Assembly: GCA_964417685.1 (NCBI GenBank)
Contig: CAYQIT010000002.1
Coordinates: 62,001 to 126,000 of the forward strand
Length of the DNA: 64,000 nucleotides
Direction: 5' to 3'
From: CAJQGY01 sp964417685
GTDB taxonomy: Bacteria > Pseudomonadota > Gammaproteobacteria > Magnimaribacterales > D2472
The position numbers and the translations under genes were made by a program. Below the pieces are notes generated by a model. The model searched no databases. It saw only the letters and a list, made by a program, of their open reading frames with translations, and was not told the origin of the DNA. The first letter of the stretch is position 1, and each line of letters begins with the position of its first letter. Positions 17,111-26,091 of the stretch are shown in pieces.

Positions 17111-18586
17111 ATGCACACAACTTCAGAGTTTTTAGGACATCCAAAGGGGTTATTCGTTTGCTTTGCAACAGAAATGTGGGAGCGTTTTTCATATTATGGA
17201 ATGAGAGCCCTGCTTATTCTTTATTTGACGAAACATTGGAATTTTTCAGATGCTCAAAGTTATATAATTTATGGTGCATACACTTCATTGGTATATATCA
17301 TGCCTGTTTTTGGTGGAATGCTTGCCGATAGGATACTTGGTTCAAGAAAAGCAGTCACATTTGGAGCTATTTTGCTTGTACTTGGTCATACAGGAATGGC
17401 TTTTGAGAGTAATGTTCAGATTTTTTATCTTTCTCTAGCTTTAATTATTTCTGGAGTTGGTTTTCTAAAACCTAATATCTCAACAATGGTTGGTGCCTTG
17501 TATGCTGAAGGTGATCCAAGAAGAGACCCTGGTTTCACTATATTTTATATGGGCATAAACATAGGTGCTTTTACAGCTTCTTTGCTATGTGGATATTTAG
17601 GCGAAACTTATGGTTGGTCATATGGATTTGGCGCTGCAGGAATTGGTATGTTAATTGGTTTAGTAATTTTTTTATGGGGTCAAGATTATTTGGAAGGCCA
17701 TGCTGAGCCCACATCAAACCTATACCAAGAAAAGAAATTTAATATCACTTATGAGAACTGGGCATATATAAGTGGAATTCTCATGGTGCTTTTCTCATGG
17801 TTGCTTATCCAAAATCAAGAAGTAGTTGGTAATTTGTTGGGTGGTTTCGGAGCAATTTGCGTTGCTTTTTGGTTGTTTTATGCATTGTTCAAATGCTCTG
17901 CTGAAGAAAGAGATAGGTTGCTTGTTGTTGGAATACTAATTTTATTTTCTTTAATATTTTGGGCTCTTTTTGAACAAGCAGGATCCTCTTTAAATATTCT
18001 TACAGACAGGGGTGTAGATAGGACTATTATGGGATGGGTAGTGCCTGCTTCAATGTTTCAATCCTTAAATGCCTTCTTTATATTTACACTGGCTCCATTC
18101 TTTGCATTCATGTGGCTAGCATTATCAAAAAGAAATATTGAACCCTCAACCCCATTAAAGTTTGCAATTGGCATTATGTTTGTTGGTTTAGGTTTTTTAG
18201 TTCTTGTTTATGGAATGAATAATAGCAATGGCATTCAAACCGGAGTCATATGGATAATGCTTATTTATCTTCTTCACACTATTGGTGAATTATGTTTATC
18301 TCCAGTAGGTTTATCATCAGTTACAAAGCTATCTCCTCAGAGAATTGTAGGTATGATGATGGGTATGTGGTTCTGTGCATCTGCAGCAGGCAATTTTGTC
18401 GCCGGATTAATAGCTAGAGCAACAGCTAGCGACGGTATTGAAGGCGCAAGCTCTACTTTCTCTATAGAGCAAAAATCGGCATTCATTGATGTTTATACAA
18501 ATGTTGGTCTTATTGCTTTAGCGGTTGGTATTGTTTTAGCACTAGCATCACCTTTACTAAAGAAAGGAATGCACGGCATAAATTAA
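17111..18586 (+). CDS. Proton-dependent oligopeptide transporter (POT/PTR2 family)
   Basis: Inner-membrane major-facilitator protein of 491 residues that imports di- and tripeptides with protons. The family signature ATEMWERFSYYGMRALLILYL is split here as EMWERFSYYGMRALL (~20-34), with the ExxERFxYY motif that couples protons to peptide. Further on are GGMLADRILGSRKAV, the PTR2 motif FYMGINIGAFTASLLCGYLGE (FYMGINIGAF, ~150), and LHTIGELCLSPVGLS near residue 390. About 12-14 membrane segments are visible. Monocistronic; it converges on the desaturase-like gene with 3 bp between the stops. It points to peptide scavenging. Confidence 0.94.
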   Translation: MHTTSEFLGHPKGLFVCFATEMWERFSYYGMRALLILYLTKHWNFSDAQSYIIYGAYTSLVYIMPVFGGMLADRILGSRKAVTFGAILLVLGHTGMAFESNVQIFYLSLALIISGVGFLKPNISTMVGALYAEGDPRRDPGFTIFYMGINIGAFTASLLCGYLGETYGWSYGFGAAGIGMLIGLVIFLWGQDYLEGHAEPTSNLYQEKKFNITYENWAYISGILMVLFSWLLIQNQEVVGNLLGGFGAICVAFWLFYALFKCSAEERDRLLVVGILILFSLIFWALFEQAGSSLNILTDRGVDRTIMGWVVPASMFQSLNAFFIFTLAPFFAFMWLALSKRNIEPSTPLKFAIGIMFVGLGFLVLVYGMNNSNGIQTGVIWIMLIYLLHTIGELCLSPVGLSSVTKLSPQRIVGMMMGMWFCASAAGNFVAGLIARATASDGIEGASSTFSIEQKSAFIDVYTNVGLIALAVGIVLALASPLLKKGMHGIN

Positions 18587-18589
18587 TAT

Positions 18590-19462
18590 CTAATCTTTTC
18601 CGAGTGTAATTATTGGAAGACCCAGAGACTCTAGTTCTTTTTCAGATTCAACAAAAACCTTTTTATAATTATAAAAAGGTAATTTTGGAAATAGATGATG
18701 CATACCATGGTAATTCTGATATACCCATATGTAAGTCATAACATCGTCAAGTTTGCTTTTAGTTCTTATTACATTAGTATCGCCAAACCTTTCTGTGCTC
18801 TTATGTGGCCTATGCACTAAGTAGTCAAAAAAGACTCCTAGTATGATAGTAGCGAATAATAAAGGCAGCACATAACTTAAAATAAAATGATGCCATGGAA
18901 GCGACAAAGCGCTAGTTAAAAAAATAATAAATACTATAGGAATAATGCTCTCTAGAATACCAATGTATATGACTTTTTTAGTACCTGGTGCATTTTTTAC
19001 TTCTTTTCTTTGAAAATAAATAAGATCTTTTGTTAGTGATAAAAAAAATGATTTAATTATTGTAGTGAACAAATTTTTGCCTTGTATTAAACCATCAGGA
19101 TCGAGAATCGGGTCATTTGCATACTTATGGTGTGTCAAATGACTCCATTTATGCTGTGTAAAGCTATGTAAATAGAAAAATGCTGATATAGAGCCAAATA
19201 ATCTGTTTAACCATTTATATTTTGAAGAAATATTTCCATGCGTTGCCTCATGAAAAGGAGTATATATTAAATAAAGTAGATAGCTCGTTAAAATTAAATG
19301 CAACCAATACGGAAGATAGTTATCTAGGTATAGAATTTGTAGAAAAATTATTGCAGCTACACTAATAAATGATAAAAATATCGTAGGATACGCTAGATCA
19401 GTTATATGGTTCTTTACAACATCTAGAATAGCTCTGTACTCAGGTTTTTTAACAATATCCAT
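18590..19462 (-). CDS. Membrane fatty-acid desaturase / carotene-hydroxylase-like di-iron enzyme
   Basis: Integral membrane non-haem di-iron oxygenase, 290 residues. Three histidine boxes are visible: HEATHGN (~69), HKWSHLTHHKYAND (~102-115) and NYHGMHHLFPKLPFYNY (~250-266). Membrane segments at ~25-45, ~50-66 and two around 165-215 surround them. FFDYLVHRPHKSTERFG before the third box resembles carotenoid-hydroxylase (CrtR-like) members as much as acyl-lipid desaturases. I cannot decide between fatty-acid desaturation and beta-carotene hydroxylation from sequence. It lies 46 nt downstream of dapE on the same strand; ATG at 19462. Confidence 0.8.
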   Translation of the reverse strand: MDIVKKPEYRAILDVVKNHITDLAYPTIFLSFISVAAIIFLQILYLDNYLPYWLHLILTSYLLYLIYTPFHEATHGNISSKYKWLNRLFGSISAFFYLHSFTQHKWSHLTHHKYANDPILDPDGLIQGKNLFTTIIKSFFLSLTKDLIYFQRKEVKNAPGTKKVIYIGILESIIPIVFIIFLTSALSLPWHHFILSYVLPLLFATIILGVFFDYLVHRPHKSTERFGDTNVIRTKSKLDDVMTYIWVYQNYHGMHHLFPKLPFYNYKKVFVESEKELESLGLPIITLGKD

Positions 19463-19508
19463 TGCCCGAATATAAACTAAATATGAAAGATTTTAAAGTT
19501 TCGCTAAT

Positions 19509-20627
19509 TCAGTTCAACTCTTTTAGCAGATCTAGGTATATATTTTTTAGCAACACCAGATCAGCTATACTCACACACTCATCTATTTGGTGTATTGTCT
19601 TATTAAGAGGTCCAAGCTCAATTATCTCAGTCTTCATTTTTGCAATGAATCTGCCATCAGATGTACCGCCTTTTGCATTTTTATCTGCATCAATCCCAGC
19701 TTCTTTTTTTATGGAATTTACAACAATGTCTTTAAGTGTATTTTCGGTAGTTAAGTAGGGCAGCCCACTTAAATTCCATTCAATCTCATAATCAAAATCT
19801 AGACTATCTATTATTGATTCAAATTCTTTTCTTAAAGAGCCTTCAGTAGACTCTGTAGAGAATCTAAAATTGAAAATCATATCTAGATGACCAGGAACAA
19901 CATTTTTCGCGCCTGTGCCAGAGGAAATATTTGAGATCTGAAAGCTTGTAGGTTGAAAAATAGCATTGCCATTGTCCCAAACTTGATTCTTCAATTTTAC
20001 TATCAGGTCACTAGATAGAAATATTGGATTTATAACATTTTCCGGATAGGCAATATGACCTTGTTTGCCTTTAACTCTAAGTTCGCCACTTAGCGATCCT
20101 CTTCTCCCAACTCTTATGCTATCTCCCAATCTCTCATTTGAAGTAGGCTCTCCAACAAGACAATAATCAATCTCATCAGCTTTTTCTATCATGTCATCAA
20201 CAATCCTATCAATAAAGCCATCGCATGCATTTCCTTCTTCATTGCTGGTTAGCAATATTGATATTCTGTAGTTTGGATTACTATTTTCTGCAAGGAACTC
20301 TTCGACACTATCAAGAAATGCTGCAATAGAGCCTTTCATATCTGCTGTTCCTCTGCCATACATCATTCCATCTTCAATGTGACCTGAGAAGGGGGGATAT
20401 TTCCAGTTTTCCACTGGTCCAGTAGGCACAACATCTGTATGGCCTAAGAAACAAAATAGCTTTCCTTTTTCTCCATATGTTGCATAAAGATTTTCGACAT
20501 TTAGGTAATTGATCCTTTCGCAATTGAAATTTAATTTATTTAGCCTTTCTTCTATTAAGTCAAAACAGCCCATGTCTCTTGGAGAAATGGACTCAATTTG
20601 GATAAGCTGTTTAAGAAAATCAATCAT
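19509..20627 (-). CDS. dapE: Succinyl-diaminopimelate desuccinylase
   Basis: Di-zinc M20 peptidase-family enzyme, 372 residues, releasing LL-diaminopimelate from its N-succinyl form for lysine and peptidoglycan synthesis. Metal and catalytic motifs: GHTDVVPTGP (~66-75), YGRGTADMKGS (~91-101) with the metal-bridging Asp, and TSNEEGNACDG with the catalytic Glu pair (~128-138). The C-terminal metal His lies in KTIHQIDECV. A dimerisation domain occupies ~175-290. Its start overlaps the end of dapD by 8 bp, so the two consecutive succinylase-pathway enzymes are translationally coupled. Confidence 0.95.
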   Translation of the reverse strand: MIDFLKQLIQIESISPRDMGCFDLIEERLNKLNFNCERINYLNVENLYATYGEKGKLFCFLGHTDVVPTGPVENWKYPPFSGHIEDGMMYGRGTADMKGSIAAFLDSVEEFLAENSNPNYRISILLTSNEEGNACDGFIDRIVDDMIEKADEIDYCLVGEPTSNERLGDSIRVGRRGSLSGELRVKGKQGHIAYPENVINPIFLSSDLIVKLKNQVWDNGNAIFQPTSFQISNISSGTGAKNVVPGHLDMIFNFRFSTESTEGSLRKEFESIIDSLDFDYEIEWNLSGLPYLTTENTLKDIVVNSIKKEAGIDADKNAKGGTSDGRFIAKMKTEIIELGPLNKTIHQIDECVSIADLVLLKNIYLDLLKELN

Positions 20628-21513
20628 TTTTATGCAGAGTTTGGTTTAAATTAATTTTATTATTGTTTGGTTTGGCAATTACTTTTCCATTTTGAGAGTG
20701 CCTTAAAAATAAGAGATCATTTTTGAAAGCTAGATCAATTCCCTTAACCACATTTCCTTCATATTCAATTTTTGAGCCAGAAGTAACATATAAACCAGCC
20801 TCAACTGTACAATTGTCACCCAATGGTATTCCAAGACCCGAGTTTGCACCAAGTAGACAATTCTCTCCAAGAGAAATCTTTACATCATTGCCACCAGAAA
20901 GGGTGCCCATTGTGCTGCAACCGCCTCCAAGATCAGAATTATTTCCAACAACCACACCGGCTGAGATTCTGCCTTCAATCATTGCATTGCCCAAGGTGCC
21001 AGCATTAAAATTTACGAAACCTTCATGCATAACTGTTGTTCCTTCTGAAAGATAGGCTCCAAGTCTAACTCTGCTTGCATCAGCAATTCTTACATTCTTT
21101 GGAACAATATAGTCAGTTAATGCTGGAAATTTATCTAAAGAACGAATGTATATGGGGTTATCTGAATTTAACTTTGAGTTTGTAATTGCAGCATCGATAT
21201 CTTCAATTGCAATTGGGCCAACATTAGTCCAAGCAACATTAGGTAAATTTTCAAACAAACCATCTAAGTTAAGCGTATTTGGCTTAAAGAACTTATGTGA
21301 TATTAAATGTAACTTTAGATATGCAGATTCAGTAGATTTAATAGGTCCTTGGAGTTCGCCTTCATCCCATTCAATCTCTATTATTTTTTTATTTTCAGGT
21401 TTATTAATTTCTAAATGAAAATCAAACCTATCAGATTTTATTGAATAGAAATGCACATCGAGAAGCATTCCACTTCTTGAAAGAGATCCAAAACCCTTTG
21501 CCTTAATTTTCAT
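20620..21513 (-). CDS. dapD: Tetrahydrodipicolinate N-succinyltransferase
   Basis: Left-handed beta-helix acyltransferase, 297 residues, succinylating tetrahydrodipicolinate. The N-terminal half is mixed alpha/beta. From ~140 the hexapeptide repeats begin (VRIADASRVRLGAYLSEGTT and following; the whole repeat spans ~140-260), including GGGCSTMGTLSGG and GANSGLGIPLGDNC. The form resembles the Pseudomonas/actinobacterial DapD (DapD type 2) rather than the 274-residue E. coli enzyme. Operon order map-glnD-dapD-dapE is largely the gammaproteobacterial one. Confidence 0.93.
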   Translation of the reverse strand: MKIKAKGFGSLSRSGMLLDVHFYSIKSDRFDFHLEINKPENKKIIEIEWDEGELQGPIKSTESAYLKLHLISHKFFKPNTLNLDGLFENLPNVAWTNVGPIAIEDIDAAITNSKLNSDNPIYIRSLDKFPALTDYIVPKNVRIADASRVRLGAYLSEGTTVMHEGFVNFNAGTLGNAMIEGRISAGVVVGNNSDLGGGCSTMGTLSGGNDVKISLGENCLLGANSGLGIPLGDNCTVEAGLYVTSGSKIEYEGNVVKGIDLAFKNDLLFLRHSQNGKVIAKPNNNKINLNQTLHKND

Positions 21514-21543
21514 GCGTTGATTATAAAGTGCATAAAGACATAA

Positions 21544-24051
21544 TTATATAATTTCCTCCAAAGCATTAGATATTTTTTCAATTTTCTTTATAAAAACACT
21601 TGAGATTGTAATATCTTTTATTTCAAAGGTATCCTCAACTTTTTCACCAAGGGTGTTAATTCTAGCTGATTGGATTGAAACATTATTTTTATAAAAGATT
21701 TCAGCAATTTTTATTAATATGCCAGGAGAGTCAAATGCCTCAATCGTTAAATGATTTTTTTTATTATTTGTGTCCTCAATATTACTTATTTTGACTTTAT
21801 TTTTGAAAGCTTTATTTCCAAGTTTTTTCCTAACTCGCTTAGATGGAGTGAAGTTTTTAAAGTTATTGATAATTTTGTTTTTGATATCTACTATTTCACT
21901 TTTCAGTAACGGGTTGTCATGAGAATGAAATTTTGTCACAAAGGTATTCATAGCCATTAAACTATCCTTGCTTGTATATATACTTGCATCAACAATTTCT
22001 AGTCCCACACTATCAAGAATTTTTACTATTTTTAAAAACAGACCATCAGAGTTATCTACTTTAATAAAAATCTCGAGGAAGTTATCAAAGCATTTTCTGC
22101 ATGCAACTTTTATCTCATTATGAGGCTTAGACAAAACCAGATCGCTCTGCCATTTTAAGCTATCAGAGGAGTGCTTATTAAAGTAAGAATCATCAAAGTT
22201 TTTCCATATACTTTTGAGATATGTGAGTTCATTACCGTCTAGTAATTTATATATAGAGTTCTTTCTATCAGATGAAATCTCTTTAGAAGTTTTTACAGGT
22301 TCTTTATTTAAATATGATCTGGTTGATAAAAATAGATCTCTTAAAAGACCATGCTTCCATGCGTTCCATAATTTTGGATTAGTCGATCTTATATCATTAA
22401 TTGTGAGGAGGTATAAATAATCTAATCTCTCTGTATTAAGCACGATTTCTGCAAATTCATTAATTGTTTTAGGGTCACTTATATCCTTTCTTTGAGATAT
22501 AGATGACATTTTTAAATGATTAAGTACCAGCCATGAGATGAGCTCAGAATCTGCAACTGATAAACCCAATCTTTTTGCAAAATCCATGCTTGTCTTTGCT
22601 CCAATTTCAGAGTGGTTTCCACCTTTACCTTTTCCTAAATCGTGAAAAAGACCAGCGATATATAAAAGCTCTACTTTTGGTATTCTTTTTATTAATTCAT
22701 TCTCTAGTAAAAATTCTTTAGACTCCTTAATCTTCATCTGACGCATGTTTCTTACTACTTTTAATGTGTGCTCATCAACGGTGTATATATGAAATAGGTC
22801 AAACTGCATTTGGCCTATCACTTCTTCAAATTCAGGAATGTATTTTTGTAATATACCCGTCATTTTCATTAGCTTTAAAATCGATGATAGATGATATTTT
22901 GATCTTAAAATTTCAAGAAACTTACTCGAATTAGAAGGGCAAGACCTGAATTCATTATCAATTAAAGAACTAGAGTCTTTAAGAGTATTTATTGATTCAG
23001 AGTGAATTTGGGTTACCTTATTATTTTTTCCTAATTCAATAAATATATCTAGTAGAATCTCTTTATTATTTTTAATGTCGGTTTCCAATATACCAATTTG
23101 ATTGCCTTTATAAAAAAAATTACCTTTCTTTTTCTTGATTCCAATAATTCTGCTTTCTGCGTACACCTGTTCAACTAATTGATTGAAACTTGTAATTGTT
23201 TGCACTTGGTAGAAAAATTTCTGCATCAATGCTTCGACCTTATCTTTTTCACTCAATTCCTTCTTTATTGCTTTCTTAGCTATATCAATCTGAGACTCAA
23301 AATTTAACCTATTTTTATTTTTAGTTACTAAGTTTGTTGCGTACCTTATTGTTTTTATAAATTCGTAGGATTTTCTTGCCTCAAAATAACTAGAATGGAA
23401 TATCTCAGAAGCTTTAATTTTTTCTTCACAATCTAGACCCAAACAATAATTTAAAATCCACTCAGCATTTTGGAAATCTCTCATTGTTCCAGGAGATTCC
23501 TTAAGATCTGGTTCAAGGTTGAAAGCAGAAGAATCAAATGAATAATACCTTTCTTGTTGCTCAATAATCTTTGCCTTAAAGTATGCATTTTTATTCCAAG
23601 CACCTTGGGTAATTTTGTTAACTCTTGCTTCAATATTTTTATTTGATATCAATGGTCTTAAGCTAAAGTATGACGTTAGTTCTTTTGCATCTTTTTTTAA
23701 TATATTTTTTAATTCAGATAATGACCTAACAGAACAACCAATTTTCCATCCAAGATCCCATAAATTTGCAATAAATTTTTCCAGGTCAGCCTCTTTTTTT
23801 ATATTTCTATTATTTTTAATAATGGATATATCTATATCCGATGAAGGGAACATCTCTTTTTTACCAAAGCCGCCAATTGCAAAAATTGAATATTCTTTTT
23901 CCAAGTCATAAGCCTTAAACATCTTAATAATAATTTTTTCAATTTCATTTGATGTTTTATATAAGTAAGAATTAGTGCCTTTGTTTTTGCTGTATAACGA
24001 TGGAAAATCGTCCCAGAATTTAATGTTTAAATCAGATATTTTTTCATTCAT
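21544..24051 (-). CDS. glnD: Bifunctional PII uridylyltransferase / uridylyl-removing enzyme
   Basis: Nitrogen-status sensor that uridylylates PII proteins when glutamine is low and reverses this when it is high. 835 residues; enterobacterial GlnD is ~890. The nucleotidyltransferase motif is FAIGGFGKKEMFPSSDIDIS (~58-77), with the catalytic Asp pair. The HD domain has the HTLKVVRNM and GLFHDLGKGKGGNHSEIG segments (~425-480). Two ACT domains follow (~665-735 and ~770-835). The start overlaps the map stop by 4 bp (ATGA). Together with rpoN at the right end it shows that part of classical nitrogen regulation is kept. Confidence 0.95.
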   Translation of the reverse strand: MNEKISDLNIKFWDDFPSLYSKNKGTNSYLYKTSNEIEKIIIKMFKAYDLEKEYSIFAIGGFGKKEMFPSSDIDISIIKNNRNIKKEADLEKFIANLWDLGWKIGCSVRSLSELKNILKKDAKELTSYFSLRPLISNKNIEARVNKITQGAWNKNAYFKAKIIEQQERYYSFDSSAFNLEPDLKESPGTMRDFQNAEWILNYCLGLDCEEKIKASEIFHSSYFEARKSYEFIKTIRYATNLVTKNKNRLNFESQIDIAKKAIKKELSEKDKVEALMQKFFYQVQTITSFNQLVEQVYAESRIIGIKKKKGNFFYKGNQIGILETDIKNNKEILLDIFIELGKNNKVTQIHSESINTLKDSSSLIDNEFRSCPSNSSKFLEILRSKYHLSSILKLMKMTGILQKYIPEFEEVIGQMQFDLFHIYTVDEHTLKVVRNMRQMKIKESKEFLLENELIKRIPKVELLYIAGLFHDLGKGKGGNHSEIGAKTSMDFAKRLGLSVADSELISWLVLNHLKMSSISQRKDISDPKTINEFAEIVLNTERLDYLYLLTINDIRSTNPKLWNAWKHGLLRDLFLSTRSYLNKEPVKTSKEISSDRKNSIYKLLDGNELTYLKSIWKNFDDSYFNKHSSDSLKWQSDLVLSKPHNEIKVACRKCFDNFLEIFIKVDNSDGLFLKIVKILDSVGLEIVDASIYTSKDSLMAMNTFVTKFHSHDNPLLKSEIVDIKNKIINNFKNFTPSKRVRKKLGNKAFKNKVKISNIEDTNNKKNHLTIEAFDSPGILIKIAEIFYKNNVSIQSARINTLGEKVEDTFEIKDITISSVFIKKIEKISNALEEII

Positions 24052-24818
24052 AGATCTTCTTCAGATCTTTTGGTTAGCACTTCAACACCGCTGCTTGTTA
24101 CTGCAAGGGTGTGCTCCCACTGAGCAGAATTCCTTCCATCTTTTGTCTCAACCGTCCAACCATCACCCAGAGACTTAGTATATTTTGAACCTTGATTAAT
24201 CATAGGCTCAATCGTAAAGCACATGCCTTCTTTTAATTGAATGCCAGTATTGGGAACACCATAGTGAAGAACTTGAGGTTCCTCATGGTACACGGTGCCA
24301 ATTCCATGACCACAATAGTCTTCTACAACTGAATAATAATTATCTTCAGCATGCTTTTGTATTACATGACCAATATCACCTAAATAAGTTCCAGGTTTAA
24401 CAATTTCTATGGCTTTATATAGACATTCTTGTGTAACCCTTACTAATCTTTCATTATGAGGCTGACATTTGCCTACTAAAAACATCTTAGATGTATCCCC
24501 ATGCCAACCATCTTTTAAAACAGTTACATCTATATTTAATATATCACCATTCTTTAAGATTTTATCTTTGCTTGGTATGCCATGACATATAACCTGGTTA
24601 ACACTTGAGCAAATAGTTTTTTCATAGCCTCTGTAACCGACATTTGCTGGAATTGATTTTTGAACCTGGGTTATGTAATCGTAGCAAATATCGTCAAGCT
24701 CGCCGGTGGATACACCTGGAACAACATGAGGGGTTATTATCTCAAGCACTTCAGCTGCAAGTTTCCCAGCTATGCGCATTTTTTTAATATCTTCTTTATT
24801 TTTTATTGAAATTCTCAT
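24048..24818 (-). CDS. map: Methionine aminopeptidase, type I
   Basis: Removes the initiator Met from nascent proteins; cytosolic dimetal pitta-bread fold, 256 residues. The substrate-pocket region CSSVNQVICHGIPS (with the active-site His, ~75-88), metal ligands in NIDVTVLKDGWHGDTS (~103-118), HGIGTVYHEEP (~179-189), FTIEPM and the terminal Glu in QWEHTLAVT are all present. It is the first gene of the map-glnD-dapD-dapE unit and starts 151 bp from the divergent carA. Confidence 0.97.
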   Translation of the reverse strand: MRISIKNKEDIKKMRIAGKLAAEVLEIITPHVVPGVSTGELDDICYDYITQVQKSIPANVGYRGYEKTICSSVNQVICHGIPSKDKILKNGDILNIDVTVLKDGWHGDTSKMFLVGKCQPHNERLVRVTQECLYKAIEIVKPGTYLGDIGHVIQKHAEDNYYSVVEDYCGHGIGTVYHEEPQVLHYGVPNTGIQLKEGMCFTIEPMINQGSKYTKSLGDGWTVETKDGRNSAQWEHTLAVTSSGVEVLTKRSEEDL

Positions 24819-24883
24819 TTTTTTTTCACAAAAACATAGACATAAAGTTAGTTAATCTATAAAGTACAATTTTAATGCTAGCT

Positions 24884-24889
24884 TATAAT
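24884..24889 (+). promoter_or_regulatory. Possible -10 element of the carAB promoter
   Basis: A perfect TATAAT sits 80 nt upstream of the carA GTG, in the 151-bp map-carA gap. This would give a ~70-nt leader containing only a short AATCT/AGATT hairpin. No convincing -35 or PyrR/ArgR box is recognised. The rest of the gap, on the map side, is A+T-rich without another clear signal. Confidence 0.35.
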
Positions 24890-24969
24890 TTTAGCCCATT
24901 AAAATCCGAAAAATCTCTTCATAGATTCTTTTTCACTTTTTCTCATAATCATGTCAGAGGGCTATTATA

Positions 24970-26091
24970 GTGCCTTTTAAATCAATATTGGCACTTGAAG
25001 ATGGAACTATTTTTTATGGTAATGGCTATGGAACTAAAACCATACATGTCGGAGAAGTCGTATTCAATACTTCGATGACCGGATATCAAGAAATAATTAC
25101 CGACCCCTCATATAAAAAACAAATAATTACTTTTACCCATCCTCATATTGGTAATACTGGAATAAATGTTGAAGACTTTGAATCTGAAAAAATTCATGCT
25201 AGCGGAATAGTAGTTAAAAATTTTTGTTCAAGACCGTCTAATTGGAGAAGTTCAGAATCGCTTGAAGACTTCCTTATTAAAAATAAATCAATTGCTATCT
25301 CTGGTATTGATACTAGAAATCTAACATCACATATAAGAGAAAACGGATCCATGGGGTGCTGCATAGCCTCGCTTGAAGAGATTACTCCTGAAAAAGCCAT
25401 TCAAAGTGCGAAAGACTTTGGCGGTTTGAAAGGTATGGATTTAGCTAAAGAAGTAACCACACAAGATGATTATGGATGGATAGAGGGAACATGGCCTAAA
25501 TATTCTGAGACTGATAAAAATTTAAATATTGTTGCTTATGATTTTGGGATTAAGAAAAATATCCTTAGACTTTTAACAGAGTCAGTTGGAAGGGTTGACG
25601 TTGTTAATGCCAAGACCTCTTTTGAGGATGTTATGAAGAAATCACCAAATGGCATTTTTTTATCAAATGGTCCTGGAGATCCTGAGCCTTGTGAATACGC
25701 TATTGAGAATATAAAGCTATTTCTCAAAGCAGGCATTCCTATTTTTGGTATATGTCTTGGGCACCAACTCTTATCTATAGCCGCAGGCGCTAAAACATAC
25801 AAAATGAAATTTGGCCATCATGGAGCCAATCACCCTGTTCAAGATATTGACTCAGGTGAAGTATATATCACTAGCCAAAATCATGGTTTTGCAGTAGATA
25901 TAGACTCATTACCAAAAAATATAAAAACAACGCATTTATCACTATTTGATAATTCGCTTCAAGGTATAGAGCTTACTGATGCCCCGGCCTTTAGTTTCCA
26001 GGGTCACCCAGAAGCAAGTCCAGGACCGCAAGAAATTCAAATGCTTTTTAATAAATTCAAAATGATGGTAGAAACATATGCCAAGACGTAA
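24970..26091 (+). CDS. carA: Carbamoyl-phosphate synthase small (glutaminase) subunit
   Basis: Hydrolyses glutamine and channels ammonia to CarB for carbamoyl phosphate, used in arginine and pyrimidine synthesis. 373 residues from a GTG start. The N-terminal domain (LALEDGTIFYGNGYG, EVVFNTSMTGYQEI) is followed by the class I glutamine amidotransferase domain with the nucleophile Cys in FGICLGHQLL (~258-267) and the His/Glu pair in SFQGHPEASPGP. The last 14 bp overlap carB in a different frame, which implies translational coupling. Confidence 0.97.
   Translation: MPFKSILALEDGTIFYGNGYGTKTIHVGEVVFNTSMTGYQEIITDPSYKKQIITFTHPHIGNTGINVEDFESEKIHASGIVVKNFCSRPSNWRSSESLEDFLIKNKSIAISGIDTRNLTSHIRENGSMGCCIASLEEITPEKAIQSAKDFGGLKGMDLAKEVTTQDDYGWIEGTWPKYSETDKNLNIVAYDFGIKKNILRLLTESVGRVDVVNAKTSFEDVMKKSPNGIFLSNGPGDPEPCEYAIENIKLFLKAGIPIFGICLGHQLLSIAAGAKTYKMKFGHHGANHPVQDIDSGEVYITSQNHGFAVDIDSLPKNIKTTHLSLFDNSLQGIELTDAPAFSFQGHPEASPGPQEIQMLFNKFKMMVETYAKT

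Noticed and set aside
19462..19758. 98-aa plus-strand open frame at the dapE end
   Set aside because: Mostly antisense to dapE, with no domain or ribosome-binding site.
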